A stretch of 64,000 nt of DNA from Tardiphaga alba. GTDB taxonomy: Bacteria > Pseudomonadota > Alphaproteobacteria > Rhizobiales > Xanthobacteraceae. The stretch is taken from positions 682,001 to 746,000 of the forward strand of contig NZ_CP036498.1 of the NCBI RefSeq assembly GCF_018279705.1, read 5' to 3'. Within the stretch, counting starts at the first letter, position 1; every line of letters starts with the position of its first letter. The translations under genes were made by a program, and so were the position numbers. The notes beneath the pieces are model-generated. The model was given only the letters and a program-made list of their open reading frames with translations. It did no database searches and had not been told where the DNA came from. Shown here in pieces: positions 19,258-28,629 of the stretch.

Positions 19258-19929
19258 ATGACGGTACTTGCTCCCACGCGTCTGATCATTGCCGATGACC
19301 ATCCGCTGTTCCGCGGAGCGTTGCGGCAGGGTGTGAGCAGCGTGCTTCCCACCACGACCATCGACGAGACGGGAACTTTCGAAGACCTGACCCGGATGCT
19401 GGAAGAAGATTCCGACGTCGATCTGGTGCTGCTCGATCTGTCGATGCCCGGCATCTCCGGCTTCTCCGGCCTGATCTATCTTCGAGCGCAGTATCCGGCG
19501 ATCCCGGTGGTGATCGTATCGGCGAGCGACGATGTCGGTACCATCCGGCAGTCGCTGGATTTCGGCGCGTCCGGTTTCATCCCGAAGCGCTTCGGCGTCG
19601 ATACGCTGCGCGATGCGATCATGAAGGTGCTGGACGGTGACGTCTGGGTTCCGCCGGATGTGGACATGAGCGCCGCAGCCGATCCGGAAATGAGCAAGCT
19701 GCGCGACCGTCTGGTGACCCTGACGCCGCAGCAGGTCCGCGTGTTGATGATGCTGTCGGAAGGTTTGCTCAACAAGCAGATCGCCTATGAACTCGGCGTG
19801 TCGGAAGCGACCATCAAGGCGCATGTTTCGGCGATCCTGCAGAAGCTGGGTGTGGAAAGCCGCACCCAAGCCGTGATCGCCGCCGCAAAAATCGCCGGCG
19901 GTCCGTGGAAGCAGGACGGAGCGGCGTAA
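19258..19929 (+). CDS. LuxR/NarL-family response regulator
   Basis: 223 residues. The receiver domain has the acidic pair in LIIADDHPLFRG, the phosphoacceptor Asp in VLLDLSMPG (about residue 60) and the conserved Lys in GFIPKRF. The C-terminal helix-turn-helix runs LTPQQVRVLMMLSEGLLNKQ then YELGVSEATIKAHVSAIL (about residues 150-195). It converges with the SSF-type hybrid histidine kinase, and pairs of this kind (like ErcS/ErbR or NahK-linked regulators) control carbon-source genes. Pairing with the neighbouring kinase is inferred. Confidence 0.93.
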   Translation: MTVLAPTRLIIADDHPLFRGALRQGVSSVLPTTTIDETGTFEDLTRMLEEDSDVDLVLLDLSMPGISGFSGLIYLRAQYPAIPVVIVSASDDVGTIRQSLDFGASGFIPKRFGVDTLRDAIMKVLDGDVWVPPDVDMSAAADPEMSKLRDRLVTLTPQQVRVLMMLSEGLLNKQIAYELGVSEATIKAHVSAILQKLGVESRTQAVIAAAKIAGGPWKQDGAA

Positions 19930-20062
19930 GGCTTCGCTCTCTCAACTGTCGTCACCCGGCTTGACCGGGTGACCCAGTAAGTGACGACTTTTCGGCTCTA
20001 TCACGAACAACTGTGTTTACTGGATCGCCCGCTTTCGCGGTCGATGACAACGGAGTGCGCGT

Positions 20063-23000
20063 CTACTTCGCCGCCACCATCTGCTGTGACCGCCACTGTC
20101 CCAACAGCGCCCGCAAGCTTGCGGGCTTCACCGGCTTGTTCTGCACCGCGATCTTCTCCTGCCGTGCGGCGGAGCGCACATGCGGGCTACGGTCGGCGGT
20201 GATCAGGATTGCAGGGATATCCTTGCCGAAACGGTTGCGAATGGCGCGGATGGCGGCGATGCCGTTGCCGCGGTCGAGGTGATAATCGACCAGGATGCCG
20301 GTGAGACGGCGGCCCGAGGCCTGGATCTCGGCGATCGCCTCCATGCCGGCTTCCGGATCGGGCACCGCGACGACGTCCGATCCCCACGCCTGCAGCAGCG
20401 TCTTCATGCCGTCGAGAATCGCCGGATCGTTTTCGATGCAGACGATCAGGGTGCCGGACATCGGCGCCTTCGACAGCGGCGTCGCTGATGTCACCACGGC
20501 GGTGTGGTTGATGGCCTGCGCCACCGGCACCGTCACCGAAAAGAACGAGCCGCCGCCACGATTGGAATCCAGCGCGATGCCGTGATTGAGCACATGGGCG
20601 AGGCGCTTGACGATGGAGAGGCCGAGACCGAGACCGCGGGCGATGCGGGCGCCCTGTTCGAGCCGGTGGAATTCCTTGAAGATCTCGCCGCGCTTGAGAA
20701 TCGGGATGCCGACGCCGGTGTCATAAACGCCGATGCGCAGCGCCGCGCCGCGGCGATGGCAGCCGACCAGGACGCGGCCCTTCGGCGTGTATTTGATCGC
20801 GTTGGAGATCAGGTTCTGCAGCAGCCGGCGCAGCAGCAGGCGATCGGATTCCACCGGCAGCGAACACGGCACGAAGATGAGCTCGATGCCCTTGGCCTGC
20901 GCGATCGGGGCATATTCGATTTCCAGCGACCGCATGAGATCGCCGATGCGGAACGACGAGATCGCCGGCATCATGGCGCCGGCATCCAGGCGCGAGATAT
21001 CGAGCAGCGCGCCGAGGATTTCCTCGATGGCCTCCAGCGATTCGTCGATATTCTCGACCAGCCGCGCATCCTCGCCGCCGCCTTTGCGCTCGACGAGACT
21101 CGTCACATAGAGCCGCGCCGCATTCAGCGGCTGCAAAATGTCGTGGCCGGCCGCGGCGAGGAAGCGCGTCTTGGAGATATTGGCGTCTTCCGCCGTGCTC
21201 TTGGCGCGCGCCAGTTCGCTGTTCAGCCGCGTCAGTTCTTCGGTGCGCTCGCGCACGCGCTTTTCCAGCGTGGCATTGGCGCGTTCCAGCGCTTCCGCCG
21301 CCTCGAAGCTCGGCGTGACGTCGGTGAAGGTCAGCACCAGCCCGCCATCGGGCATCTTGTTGGCGCGCACCTCGATGACGAGATGGCGATCTTTCAGCCG
21401 TTCAAGATAGGGCGTGCCGACCGTGGTGTAGGCTTTCAGCCGCGTCTTCAGGCGCGCTTCATAGTCGCCCGAAGGCGGCACGCTGTGAATGTCGATGAAT
21501 TCAAGGATCTCCCGCAGCGGAATGCCGATCTGCACGATCTGCGGCGGCAGGCCGAGCAACTCGCCGAAATGCTGGTTGGAAACGATCAGCTGCAGGTCGG
21601 GATTGAAGACGACGATGCCCTGGCGCACATGATTGAGCGCGGTCTGCAGGATCTCGCGGTTGAAATGCAGCGCGGCATGGGAATCGTCGAGCAGTTTCAG
21701 CGCCGCTTCGGCGGACACCGTGCGCTTGCGCAGCAGCAGCGACATCACCACGCGCGACGAGGCCGCGCCGATGGAGGATGCGATCAGATATTCGGCGTGT
21801 TTGAGCGTCTCGAAATCGGCGGGGGCTGTGGGATCGAGATCGACGCGGCGACGCATGGCGAAGGCGTCGAAACTCTCGCGGGTGCGGGCCTCGCCGATAT
21901 ATTGCGTCACCGTGTTGAGGATGTCCTGCACGGTGACCGTGGTGCGCCAGCGCCGGAACGATGGCGTGATCGGCGTCAATGTGTTCGGCACGAAGGTGTC
22001 GGCCTGAAGGCGCTCGATGGAGGACGGTGCGCGCATCAGCGACAGCACGATGTAAGTGAGGATGTTGAGAGACAGGCTCCAGAGCGTGCCGTGCAGCAGG
22101 GGCGGCAGGTCGGAGCCGAACAGATCCTGCGGGCGCAGCGCGTCGATGCCGAACGGGCCGTGCTGCAGAAACAGCACGCCCGCCGTCGATGTATCGAGGA
22201 AGCTCGGAATGAACAGCGTATAAGCCCACACGATAAAGCCGACCACCATGCCGCCCATGGCGCCGCGTGCGGTGGCGCGACGCCAGATCAGGCCGCCGAA
22301 GAAAGCGGGCGCGAATTGCGCGATGGCGGCGAAGGACAGCAGGCCGATGGCGGCGAGCTGCGTATTGCCGAGCGCCCGGAAATAGAAATAGGCCATCACC
22401 ATGATGGCGAAGATGGCGAAGCGGCGTGCCTTGAGCAGGAAGTTGCCGTAGTCGGTTTCGCCATTTGGCGGCATGCCGCGGCGGCGCAGCGCCAGAGGCA
22501 ACAGGATGTCGTTGGATACCATGATGGCCAGCGCCACGCATTCGACGATCACCATGGCGGTGGCGGCGGAGAGGCCGCCGATAAACACAGCCATGCTGAG
22601 CGCATGCGAGCCCGCCTCGATGGGCAGCGCCAGCACATACATGTCGCTATCGACAGCGCCGAACGGGAAGGTGACGAGGCCTGCGATCGCGATCGGAATG
22701 ACGAACAGGTTGATGGCGACCAGGTAGAGCGGAAACATCCAGCGCGCGCGGGCGACGCCGGCATCGCCGGCGTTCTCCACCACGCTGACATGGAACTGGC
22801 GCGGCAACAGCATGATGGCGCAGAACGACAGCAGCACCATGGTGAGAAAATTGCCGATGGACGGCGAGTATTCGATGGCGCGCAGTGCCTCCGGCGTCTT
22901 CATCGCCCGCTCATAGAGCTCCGATGGCGAGAACATCACGAAGGTGACGAAAGCGCCGGCGGTGATGAACACCACGAGCTTGATGATGGATTCGGTGGCA

Positions 23001-23581
23001 ACCGCCAGCATCAGGCCATGCTGATGCTCGGTGGCATTGGCCTGGCGGGTGCCGAACAGCACGGCGAACACCGCCATGGCGAGGGTGACTACCAGCGCCA
23101 TGTCACCGACGATGGGGACGCCGGCAATGGCCTTGTCGTCGCCCAAAATGGTTTCCAGCGAGGATGCGACGGCTTTGAGCTGAAGCGCGATATACGGCAC
23201 CGAGCCGATGATGGCGATCACGGCGACGGTCGCGGCCACCGCCTGGCTCTTGCCGTAGCGGGCGGCGATGAAATCGGCGATGGAGGTGATGTTCTGCGAT
23301 TTGGCGAGGTGGATCACGCGGCGCAGCAGCGGCGCGCCGAACACGAACAGCAGGATCGGGCCGATATAGATCGCGAGAAAGTCCACGCTGGTGCGGCTGG
23401 CGACGCCGACCGAGCCGAAGAAGGTCCAAGACGTGCAGTAGATCGCCAGCGACAGCGGATAGATCAGCTTGCCGGCAAGACCGCGCTGGAACAGGCCGAG
23501 CCGGTCGCCATAGGAGGCGACGCAGAACAGAAACCCGATATAGCAGAGGGCGGCAACGATCACGCCCCAGTCGTGCAGCAT
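20063..23581 (-). CDS. Hybrid sensor histidine kinase with N-terminal sodium:solute symporter domain
   Basis: 1172 residues. The first about 500 form an SSF-type multi-helix domain (LAIYIGPILLFVFGAPLLRR; SIADFIAARYGKSQAVAATV). A PAS segment follows (LNHVRQGIVVFNPDLQLIVS), then a coiled coil, the phosphoacceptor His in RFLAAAGHDILQPLNAARLY, ATP-binding N and G boxes (LLQNLISNAIKYTPKG; GVYDTGVGIP; GLGLGLSIVKRL), and a C-terminal receiver with Asp in GILVDYHLDRGNG. Family members (CbrA/NahK/ErcS-like) sense or carry a nutrient and pass phosphate to a regulator or HPt protein. The next gene downstream, convergent, is the LuxR-type regulator. Confidence 0.93.
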   Translation of the reverse strand: MLHDWGVIVAALCYIGFLFCVASYGDRLGLFQRGLAGKLIYPLSLAIYCTSWTFFGSVGVASRTSVDFLAIYIGPILLFVFGAPLLRRVIHLAKSQNITSIADFIAARYGKSQAVAATVAVIAIIGSVPYIALQLKAVASSLETILGDDKAIAGVPIVGDMALVVTLAMAVFAVLFGTRQANATEHQHGLMLAVATESIIKLVVFITAGAFVTFVMFSPSELYERAMKTPEALRAIEYSPSIGNFLTMVLLSFCAIMLLPRQFHVSVVENAGDAGVARARWMFPLYLVAINLFVIPIAIAGLVTFPFGAVDSDMYVLALPIEAGSHALSMAVFIGGLSAATAMVIVECVALAIMVSNDILLPLALRRRGMPPNGETDYGNFLLKARRFAIFAIMVMAYFYFRALGNTQLAAIGLLSFAAIAQFAPAFFGGLIWRRATARGAMGGMVVGFIVWAYTLFIPSFLDTSTAGVLFLQHGPFGIDALRPQDLFGSDLPPLLHGTLWSLSLNILTYIVLSLMRAPSSIERLQADTFVPNTLTPITPSFRRWRTTVTVQDILNTVTQYIGEARTRESFDAFAMRRRVDLDPTAPADFETLKHAEYLIASSIGAASSRVVMSLLLRKRTVSAEAALKLLDDSHAALHFNREILQTALNHVRQGIVVFNPDLQLIVSNQHFGELLGLPPQIVQIGIPLREILEFIDIHSVPPSGDYEARLKTRLKAYTTVGTPYLERLKDRHLVIEVRANKMPDGGLVLTFTDVTPSFEAAEALERANATLEKRVRERTEELTRLNSELARAKSTAEDANISKTRFLAAAGHDILQPLNAARLYVTSLVERKGGGEDARLVENIDESLEAIEEILGALLDISRLDAGAMMPAISSFRIGDLMRSLEIEYAPIAQAKGIELIFVPCSLPVESDRLLLRRLLQNLISNAIKYTPKGRVLVGCHRRGAALRIGVYDTGVGIPILKRGEIFKEFHRLEQGARIARGLGLGLSIVKRLAHVLNHGIALDSNRGGGSFFSVTVPVAQAINHTAVVTSATPLSKAPMSGTLIVCIENDPAILDGMKTLLQAWGSDVVAVPDPEAGMEAIAEIQASGRRLTGILVDYHLDRGNGIAAIRAIRNRFGKDIPAILITADRSPHVRSAARQEKIAVQNKPVKPASLRALLGQWRSQQMVAAK

Positions 23582-23635
23582 GCGGCTGGCTCCAGGCGGC
23601 GGACGGATGTCCGCGCGGGAGCGGGAATGTAGCCT

Positions 23636-23724
23636 GTAGCCCGGATGGAGCGAAGCGCAATCCGGGATTCAGGGCGTCAGCATATCGCCGGTCCCCGGAT
23701 TACGCTTCGCTCCATCCGGGCTAC
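23636..23724. repeat. Intergenic palindrome GTAGCCCGGATGGAGCG type
   Basis: GTAGCCCGGATGGAGCGAAG pairs with CTTCGCTCCATCCGGGCTAC at the right end, a perfect 20-base terminal inverted repeat, with GCAATCCGGGA / TCCCCGGATTACG inside. Confidence 0.85.
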
Positions 23725-23745
23725 GGAATGGATGCCTATTGTCCG

Positions 23746-24375
23746 CTATCGATCCCATTTCTCGCAGAACGCCTCGATCCCGGCGCCCTGAAAGTCGCCG
23801 AGCCGTTCCATGATGGTCTCGAACGGCCAGTCCCACCACGCGATGCGGGCGAGGCGGGTGGCGATCTCCGCCGGGAAGCGCGGGCGGATCAGTTTTGCCG
23901 GAACACCGCCGACAATGCTGTAGGGGGCGACGTCGCGGCTCACCACGGCGCCGGCCGCGAGCACGGCTCCATCACCGACGGTGACGCCCGGCAGCACGAT
24001 TACGCCATGCCCGATCCAGACATCATGGCCGATGGTGACGACGTCAGTGCGGCGATCCGCGAAGAAGCCGGCGTCGCGCGTGGCGTCGGAGCTGTAATAT
24101 TCGGGGCAGTAAGTAAAGCGGTGCAGCGATGGCCGGTCCATCGGGTGATTGGGCGCGCCGATGCGCACCGAAGCGGCAATGGCGCAGAATTTTCCGATCC
24201 GCGCATCCGCCACCATGCAGTTGGGGCCGAGATAGCTGTAGTCGCCCAGCGCGCTGTATTCGACGTGGGTGTTCTCAAGGATCTCGCAACTCGTGCCGAT
24301 CTCCACCTCGCGCGATGTCGCGGTGGGATGGATGAAGGTCTTGGCGAGCTTCGGCGCTTTGGGCGTATCTGTCAT
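23746..24375 (-). CDS. Left-handed beta-helix acetyltransferase (xenobiotic / phosphonate-type hexapeptide family)
   Basis: 209 residues with hexapeptide repeats (IGTSCEILENTHVEYSALGD; VADARIGKFCAIAASVRIGA; VTIGHDVWIGHGVIVLPGVT; VGDGAVLAAGAVVSRDVAPY) and the NHPMDRPSLHRFTY loop found in the family related to chloramphenicol acetyltransferases and to the phosphonate-cluster transferase. The C-terminal IVGGVPAKLIRPRF is usual. No phn gene is nearby. The substrate is unknown. I chose ATG 24375 (MTDTPKAPKLA); upstream in-frame codons look non-coding. Confidence 0.87.
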   Translation of the reverse strand: MTDTPKAPKLAKTFIHPTATSREVEIGTSCEILENTHVEYSALGDYSYLGPNCMVADARIGKFCAIAASVRIGAPNHPMDRPSLHRFTYCPEYYSSDATRDAGFFADRRTDVVTIGHDVWIGHGVIVLPGVTVGDGAVLAAGAVVSRDVAPYSIVGGVPAKLIRPRFPAEIATRLARIAWWDWPFETIMERLGDFQGAGIEAFCEKWDR

Positions 24376-24451
24376 GGGTCTCGATCCGAAAGGCATCGCG
24401 TAAGGCGGTTGGATGTCAGTCCGATGACGGCTGAGATGGCGCATAGTAGTC

Positions 24452-24537
24452 GTAGGGCGGATGAGCGAAGCGTAATCCGCCGGCCGAGTGCATGGCGGAG
24501 GCTCCGCGGCGGATTACGCTGCGCTCATCCGCCCTAC
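24452..24537. repeat. Intergenic palindrome GTAGGGCGGATGAGCG ... CGCTCATCCGCCCTAC
   Basis: A perfect 16-base terminal inverted repeat of the same family as the copy at 14851. Its right end overlaps the GlpM-like stop codon by four bases. Confidence 0.8.
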
Positions 24538-24860
24538 TGCGGGAGCGCATGAAAGCTGATCACGATCACCACCAGCCATGCGGTGACCCCGGCCGCAATC
24601 GCGAGCCGGTAATCGATCGATCCGATGGTCAGATAGCAGGTGCCGAGAAAGGCCAGATAGGCCGGGATAGTCTTGGCACCGGCGAGACAGGCCTCGCGAA
24701 ACCCGGACGCCTCGCCCTTGGCGCCGACAATGGCCAGCGCGATGATCGCGAAGGTCGGAAACAGCGGCAAGATGCCCGGCAGCGTATTGCCGCGCTTGGA
24801 CAGGAAGGCGATCAGCGCGGTGAGCAGGCCGCCGAGAATGCCTTTCCAGATGATGTCCAA
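24534..24860 (-). CDS. GlpM-like membrane protein
   Basis: 108 residues with four predicted helices. It resembles GlpM: the FLSKRGNTLPGILPLFPTFA segment at about residues 19-38 matches the family pattern. GlpM was linked to alginate production in Pseudomonas, but the mechanism is unknown. It lies between two palindromic repeats, with no obvious partner genes. Confidence 0.78.
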   Translation of the reverse strand: MDIIWKGILGGLLTALIAFLSKRGNTLPGILPLFPTFAIIALAIVGAKGEASGFREACLAGAKTIPAYLAFLGTCYLTIGSIDYRLAIAAGVTAWLVVIVISFHALPQ

Positions 24861-24888
24861 GGGAGTGCTTCCTGTTGATGCGGTGATC

Positions 24889-24977
24889 GTAGCCCGGATG
24901 GAGCGCAGCGCAATCCGGGAATCAGAGCATCAGCATATCGCCGGTCCCCGGATTTCGCTTTGCTTCATCCGGGCTAC
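24889..24977. repeat. Intergenic palindrome GTAGCCCGGATGGAGCG type
   Basis: GTAGCCCGGATGGAGCGCAG at the left and CTTCATCCGGGCTAC at the right. It is almost identical to the copy at 23636, including the inner CAGCATATCGCCGGTCCCCG segment. It ends 12 bases from the hemA stop. Confidence 0.8.
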
Positions 24978-24988
24978 AAGGCGCAGCC

Positions 24989-26218
24989 TTATTCCGCCGC
25001 CATCGCCTTGGCGCGCAGCGGCATGCCGAGCTGGTCCCACACCTGCAGCAGCGCTTCCGCCAGATGATCGATCAGTACGTCGTCATGATAGGGCGACGGC
25101 GTGATGCGCAGGCGCTCTTCGCCCTTGGCCACGGTGGGATAGTTGATCGGCTGGATATAGATGCCGTGATCTTCCAGAAGGAGATCGCTGGCCTTCTTGC
25201 ACAGTTCGGCGTCGCCGACGAAAACCGGCACGATATGGGTGTCGGTGGACATCACCGGAATGCCGGCGGCTGTGAGCACGGCCTTCAGGCGCGCGGCGCG
25301 GTCCTGGTGGCGCTCGCGTTCCCAGGTCGAAGTCTTGAGATGCTTGATGGCAGCCGTCGCAGCCGAGCAGATCGCCGGCGGCAATGCGGTGGTGAAGATG
25401 AAGCCCGGCGCATAGGAGCGCACGGCATCGACGATGTCCTTGCTGGCGGCGATATAGCCGCCGAGGCAGCCATAGGCCTTGGCCAGCGTGCCTTCGAGGA
25501 CGTCGATGCGATGCATGACGCCATCGCGCTCGGCAATGCCGGCGCCGCGCGGGCCATACATGCCGACGGCATGCACCTCATCCACATAGGTCATGGCATT
25601 GTAGCGCTCGGCGAGATCGCAGATCGCAGACAATGGCGCCACGTCGCCGTCCATCGAATACAGACTCTCGCAGGCGATCAGCTTCGGCCGGGCGGGATCG
25701 GCGGCCTTCAGCAATTCTTCGAGATGGGCGACGTCGTTATGGCGGAACACGACGCGCTCGCAGCCGGACTGGCGGATGCCTTCGATCATCGAATTATGGT
25801 TGAGCGCATCCGAAATGATCAGGCAGTTCGGCATCAGTTTGGCGAGCGTGGAGATACCGGTCTGGTTGGAGACATAGCCGGAGGTGAACAGCAGCGCTGC
25901 CTGTTTGCCGTGGAGGTCGGCGAGTTCTTCCTCGAGCTGCACGAGCGGATGATGGGTGCCAGCGATGTTGCGGGTGCCGCCGGCGCCGGTGCCGACGCGG
26001 GTCGCGGTTTCGACCATGGCGCCGACCACTTTCGGGTGCTGGCCCATGCCGAGATAGTCGTTGGAGCACCAGATGACGACGTTGCGCGGGCCTTTCGGCG
26101 TGTGCCAGACCGCATGCGGGAACCGGCCGGCGATGCGCTCGAGATCGGCGAAAACACGGTAGCGGCGCTCGTCATGAAGGCGGGAAAGCGCGTCGCTGAA
26201 GAACTTGCTGTAATCCAT
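24989..26218 (-). CDS. hemA: 5-aminolevulinate synthase
   Basis: 409-residue PLP enzyme that condenses glycine and succinyl-CoA, the first step of heme and tetrapyrrole synthesis in alphaproteobacteria. The start is [20 protein letters not shown]. Motifs: [51 protein letters not shown], and the PLP Lys in [15 protein letters not shown] (about residue 245). A perfect 17-base palindrome lies about 80 bases upstream. hemA expression often responds to oxygen or heme; here only the palindrome hints at control. Confidence 0.97.
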   Translation of the reverse strand: MDYSKFFSDALSRLHDERRYRVFADLERIAGRFPHAVWHTPKGPRNVVIWCSNDYLGMGQHPKVVGAMVETATRVGTGAGGTRNIAGTHHPLVQLEEELADLHGKQAALLFTSGYVSNQTGISTLAKLMPNCLIISDALNHNSMIEGIRQSGCERVVFRHNDVAHLEELLKAADPARPKLIACESLYSMDGDVAPLSAICDLAERYNAMTYVDEVHAVGMYGPRGAGIAERDGVMHRIDVLEGTLAKAYGCLGGYIAASKDIVDAVRSYAPGFIFTTALPPAICSAATAAIKHLKTSTWERERHQDRAARLKAVLTAAGIPVMSTDTHIVPVFVGDAELCKKASDLLLEDHGIYIQPINYPTVAKGEERLRITPSPYHDDVLIDHLAEALLQVWDQLGMPLRAKAMAAE

Positions 26219-26299
26219 CGGAAAAACACCCAAAACGGAACCCGAAACCCAGCTCGGTCTGCGTTTTAGAGCCTTTCCAGTCTGGCTGTCGAGGCGCAA

Positions 26300-26316
26300 T
26301 TGGGCAAATTGCCCAA
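26300..26316. promoter_or_regulatory. Palindromic operator candidate upstream of hemA
   Basis: TTGGGCAA-A-TTGCCCAA is a perfect 8-base inverted repeat around a single base, 82 bases upstream of the hemA start and between it and the MBL gene. It has no T-run and no Fnr-type TTGAT-N4-ATCAA match, so it looks like a protein-binding site of unknown type. Confidence 0.45.
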
Positions 26317-26333
26317 CGCGCCGGCAGGACAGA

Positions 26334-27404
26334 TCAGGTGGCTGTAAACCGCAGCTTGCCGTCGCTGCACAGTTCCTGGCTCAGCCGGCCTTCGGCCAGC
26401 ATGTAGTTGACGTGGGCGATCAATTCGCCGGCGGCGAAGCCGGTCTGGTGAGCGTCCAGCTTGTGCTTGTGAAACACGACCGGCACGAGTTGCGCTGACG
26501 TCTTGGCCTCGGTGCGACAGGCATCCGCGATCAGGCCGCAGCGCTCCTCGTGATGGTCGGCGAGCTGCTTGATCCGGATCTGGAGGCCGTAGAACGGCAC
26601 GCCATGCCCAGGCAGCACCAGCGTATCTTCGGGCAATGCGGCTGCAATGGCATTGAGCGATGTCAAATAGGCCCCGAGAGAATTCTCATCGGGCTCATGC
26701 GCCCAGACGCTGACATTGGGCGAAATCTTGCTCAGCACCTGATCTGCGGAGAGATAGATCTTGTCGGCGGCCGAGTAGAGCGTGACCTGGTCCGGCGAAT
26801 GGCCGGCACCGGTGATGATCTCGAAATTGCGCTTGCCGATGGCCAGCGTGTCGCCATGGCGGAGCCGGCGATAGGCGGCGGGCAGCGGCACGGTCTTCTT
26901 CAGATAGTCCTGGCCGCGGCCGAGCAGCTGCTCGGTGAGGTCGGCATCCATGCCATGGCGCAGGAAGAACTGGCGCATGTTCACCAGACGCTCTTCGGTG
27001 CGGCGGTTCTGGTGATAGACGCCCTGCAGATATTCGACCTGCGAGATGTAGAACGGGCAGCCGAAGCGCTGCACCATCCAGCCGGCCTGGCCGACATGAT
27101 CGGGATGCGCGTGGGTGACGATCACCTTCGAAATGGTGATGCCCTTGAGTGGGCCGTCGAACAGCTTGGTCCATGCGGCGATGGTGGCGTCATTGCCGAA
27201 GCCGGTATCCACCATGGCCCAGCCGTCGCCATCTTCGAGCAGATAGATGTTCACATGGTTGAGGCGAAAGGGGAGGTCGAGCCGGAGCCATTTGATGCCG
27301 GGGGCGATGTCCACCACCTGATCGGGGCCGGGGTGGCTCTCGATGGGATAGGTCAGCGGATCGGCTGGCTTGCCTTCTGAAGGCTTGGTGCTGGCGTCTG
27401 TCAT
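26334..27404 (-). CDS. MBL-fold metallo-hydrolase
   Basis: 356 residues. The zinc site is [14 protein letters not shown] (HxHxDH at about residues 96-101), with further ligands in [13 protein letters not shown] and [10 protein letters not shown]. Family members hydrolyse thioesters, glutathione thiols or lactones; here the substrate is unknown. A long C-terminal region after the metal sites ([17 protein letters not shown] to the end) matches LACTB2-type proteins in outline. It lies upstream of and codirectional with hemA, 115 bases apart. Start ATG at 27404 ([11 protein letters not shown]). Confidence 0.88.
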   Translation of the reverse strand: MTDASTKPSEGKPADPLTYPIESHPGPDQVVDIAPGIKWLRLDLPFRLNHVNIYLLEDGDGWAMVDTGFGNDATIAAWTKLFDGPLKGITISKVIVTHAHPDHVGQAGWMVQRFGCPFYISQVEYLQGVYHQNRRTEERLVNMRQFFLRHGMDADLTEQLLGRGQDYLKKTVPLPAAYRRLRHGDTLAIGKRNFEIITGAGHSPDQVTLYSAADKIYLSADQVLSKISPNVSVWAHEPDENSLGAYLTSLNAIAAALPEDTLVLPGHGVPFYGLQIRIKQLADHHEERCGLIADACRTEAKTSAQLVPVVFHKHKLDAHQTGFAAGELIAHVNYMLAEGRLSQELCSDGKLRFTAT

Positions 27405-27485
27405 CGTCTTTTTGTCCTTTGCATCCGGCTTACCGGGCGAAGGACCCCCGCGCCAGCCCAAAAAGGGCCGGCGCAGGGCATACTG

Positions 27486-28499
27486 TTATGCGCTGGCGCG
27501 CATGGCCGGGGCGGCGTCCGTTGCTGATATGCCCGAGGTCATCCCGAGGCGATCCAGCAGATTGGCGTCGCGGTCGGTCTGCGGGTTCTTGGTGGTGAGC
27601 AGCACGTCGCCGATGAAGATGGAGTTGGCGCCGGCCAGGAAGCACAGCGCCTGCAACTCGTCGGTCATGTATTGCCGTCCGGCGGAAAGCCGCACCACGC
27701 TCTTCGGCATCATGATACGCGCCACCGCGATCATGCGGGCAAGCGCAATGGCATCAGGGCGCTCGGCAGTGTCGTTCACCGGCACGCCCTTCACCTCGTT
27801 CCACATATTGATCGGCACGCTATCCGGATGATGCGGCATGTTGGCGAGCAGCAGCAGCATGCCGAGGCGATCGTCCACCGCTTCGCCCATGCCGATGATG
27901 CCGCCGCAGCAGGTCTTGAGGCCGGCATCATGGGCGCGCGACAGCGTGTCGATGCGGTCCTGCATCGTACGCGTGGTGATGATCTTGCCGTAGAATTCCG
28001 GCGAGGTGTCCACATTGTGGTTGTAGAAATCGAGCCCGGCATCATGCAGGCGCTTGGCCTGATCGTCGGTGAGCATGCCGAGCGTCGCGCAGGTTTCCAT
28101 GCCGAGCGATTTTACCGCGCTCACCATGTCGCAGACGCGATCCAGATCCTTGTCCTTCGGATTGCGCCATGCCGCCGCCATGCAGAAGCGACTGGCGCCG
28201 GCATCTTTCGCGCGCTGCGCGGTGGCGACCACGGCGTCCTGGTCCATCAGCTTGGTAGCCTTGAGGCCCGTATTGTAATGCGCGCTTTGCGAACAGTAGC
28301 CGCAATCTTCCGCGCAGCCGCCTGTCTTGATCGAAAGCAGGCTCGCGGTCTCGATGTGATTCGGATCGAAATTGCTGCGATGGACGCTTTGCGCCTGGAA
28401 GATGAGGTCCGAGAACGGCAGCGCATAGAGCGCGTCGGCCTCGTGCCGTTGCCAGTCGTGACGCGGCTGATGAATCGATGTGACGGATGAGGTGGGCAT
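27486..28499 (-). CDS. bioB: Biotin synthase
   Basis: 337-residue radical SAM enzyme that inserts sulfur into dethiobiotin. The 4Fe-4S motif is [19 protein letters not shown] (CxxxCxxC at about residues 57-64). The auxiliary cluster ligands are expected in ETCATLGML and in the later [10 protein letters not shown] and RLSAGRQYM blocks, all present. No other bio gene is in the window. Length is normal. Confidence 0.97.
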   Translation of the reverse strand: MPTSSVTSIHQPRHDWQRHEADALYALPFSDLIFQAQSVHRSNFDPNHIETASLLSIKTGGCAEDCGYCSQSAHYNTGLKATKLMDQDAVVATAQRAKDAGASRFCMAAAWRNPKDKDLDRVCDMVSAVKSLGMETCATLGMLTDDQAKRLHDAGLDFYNHNVDTSPEFYGKIITTRTMQDRIDTLSRAHDAGLKTCCGGIIGMGEAVDDRLGMLLLLANMPHHPDSVPINMWNEVKGVPVNDTAERPDAIALARMIAVARIMMPKSVVRLSAGRQYMTDELQALCFLAGANSIFIGDVLLTTKNPQTDRDANLLDRLGMTSGISATDAAPAMRASA

Positions 28500-28629
28500 G
28501 AAGCAGTCCTTGCAGCTTGCGCAGCCCGAAGATCATGGACTGCGCGCGGAGCAGTCCATGAATTGTATGGCGAAGACAAGGACGCGCGGCGCGTATTGTC
28601 AGGCGCTGCGCGTCAAGGCTGTGCGGGTG

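Noticed and set aside
20504..23632. 1042-codon ORF on the plus strand, opposite the hybrid kinase
   Set aside because: It is a high-GC antisense shadow rich in Arg, His, Gly and Asp, while the opposite strand has clear kinase motifs throughout.
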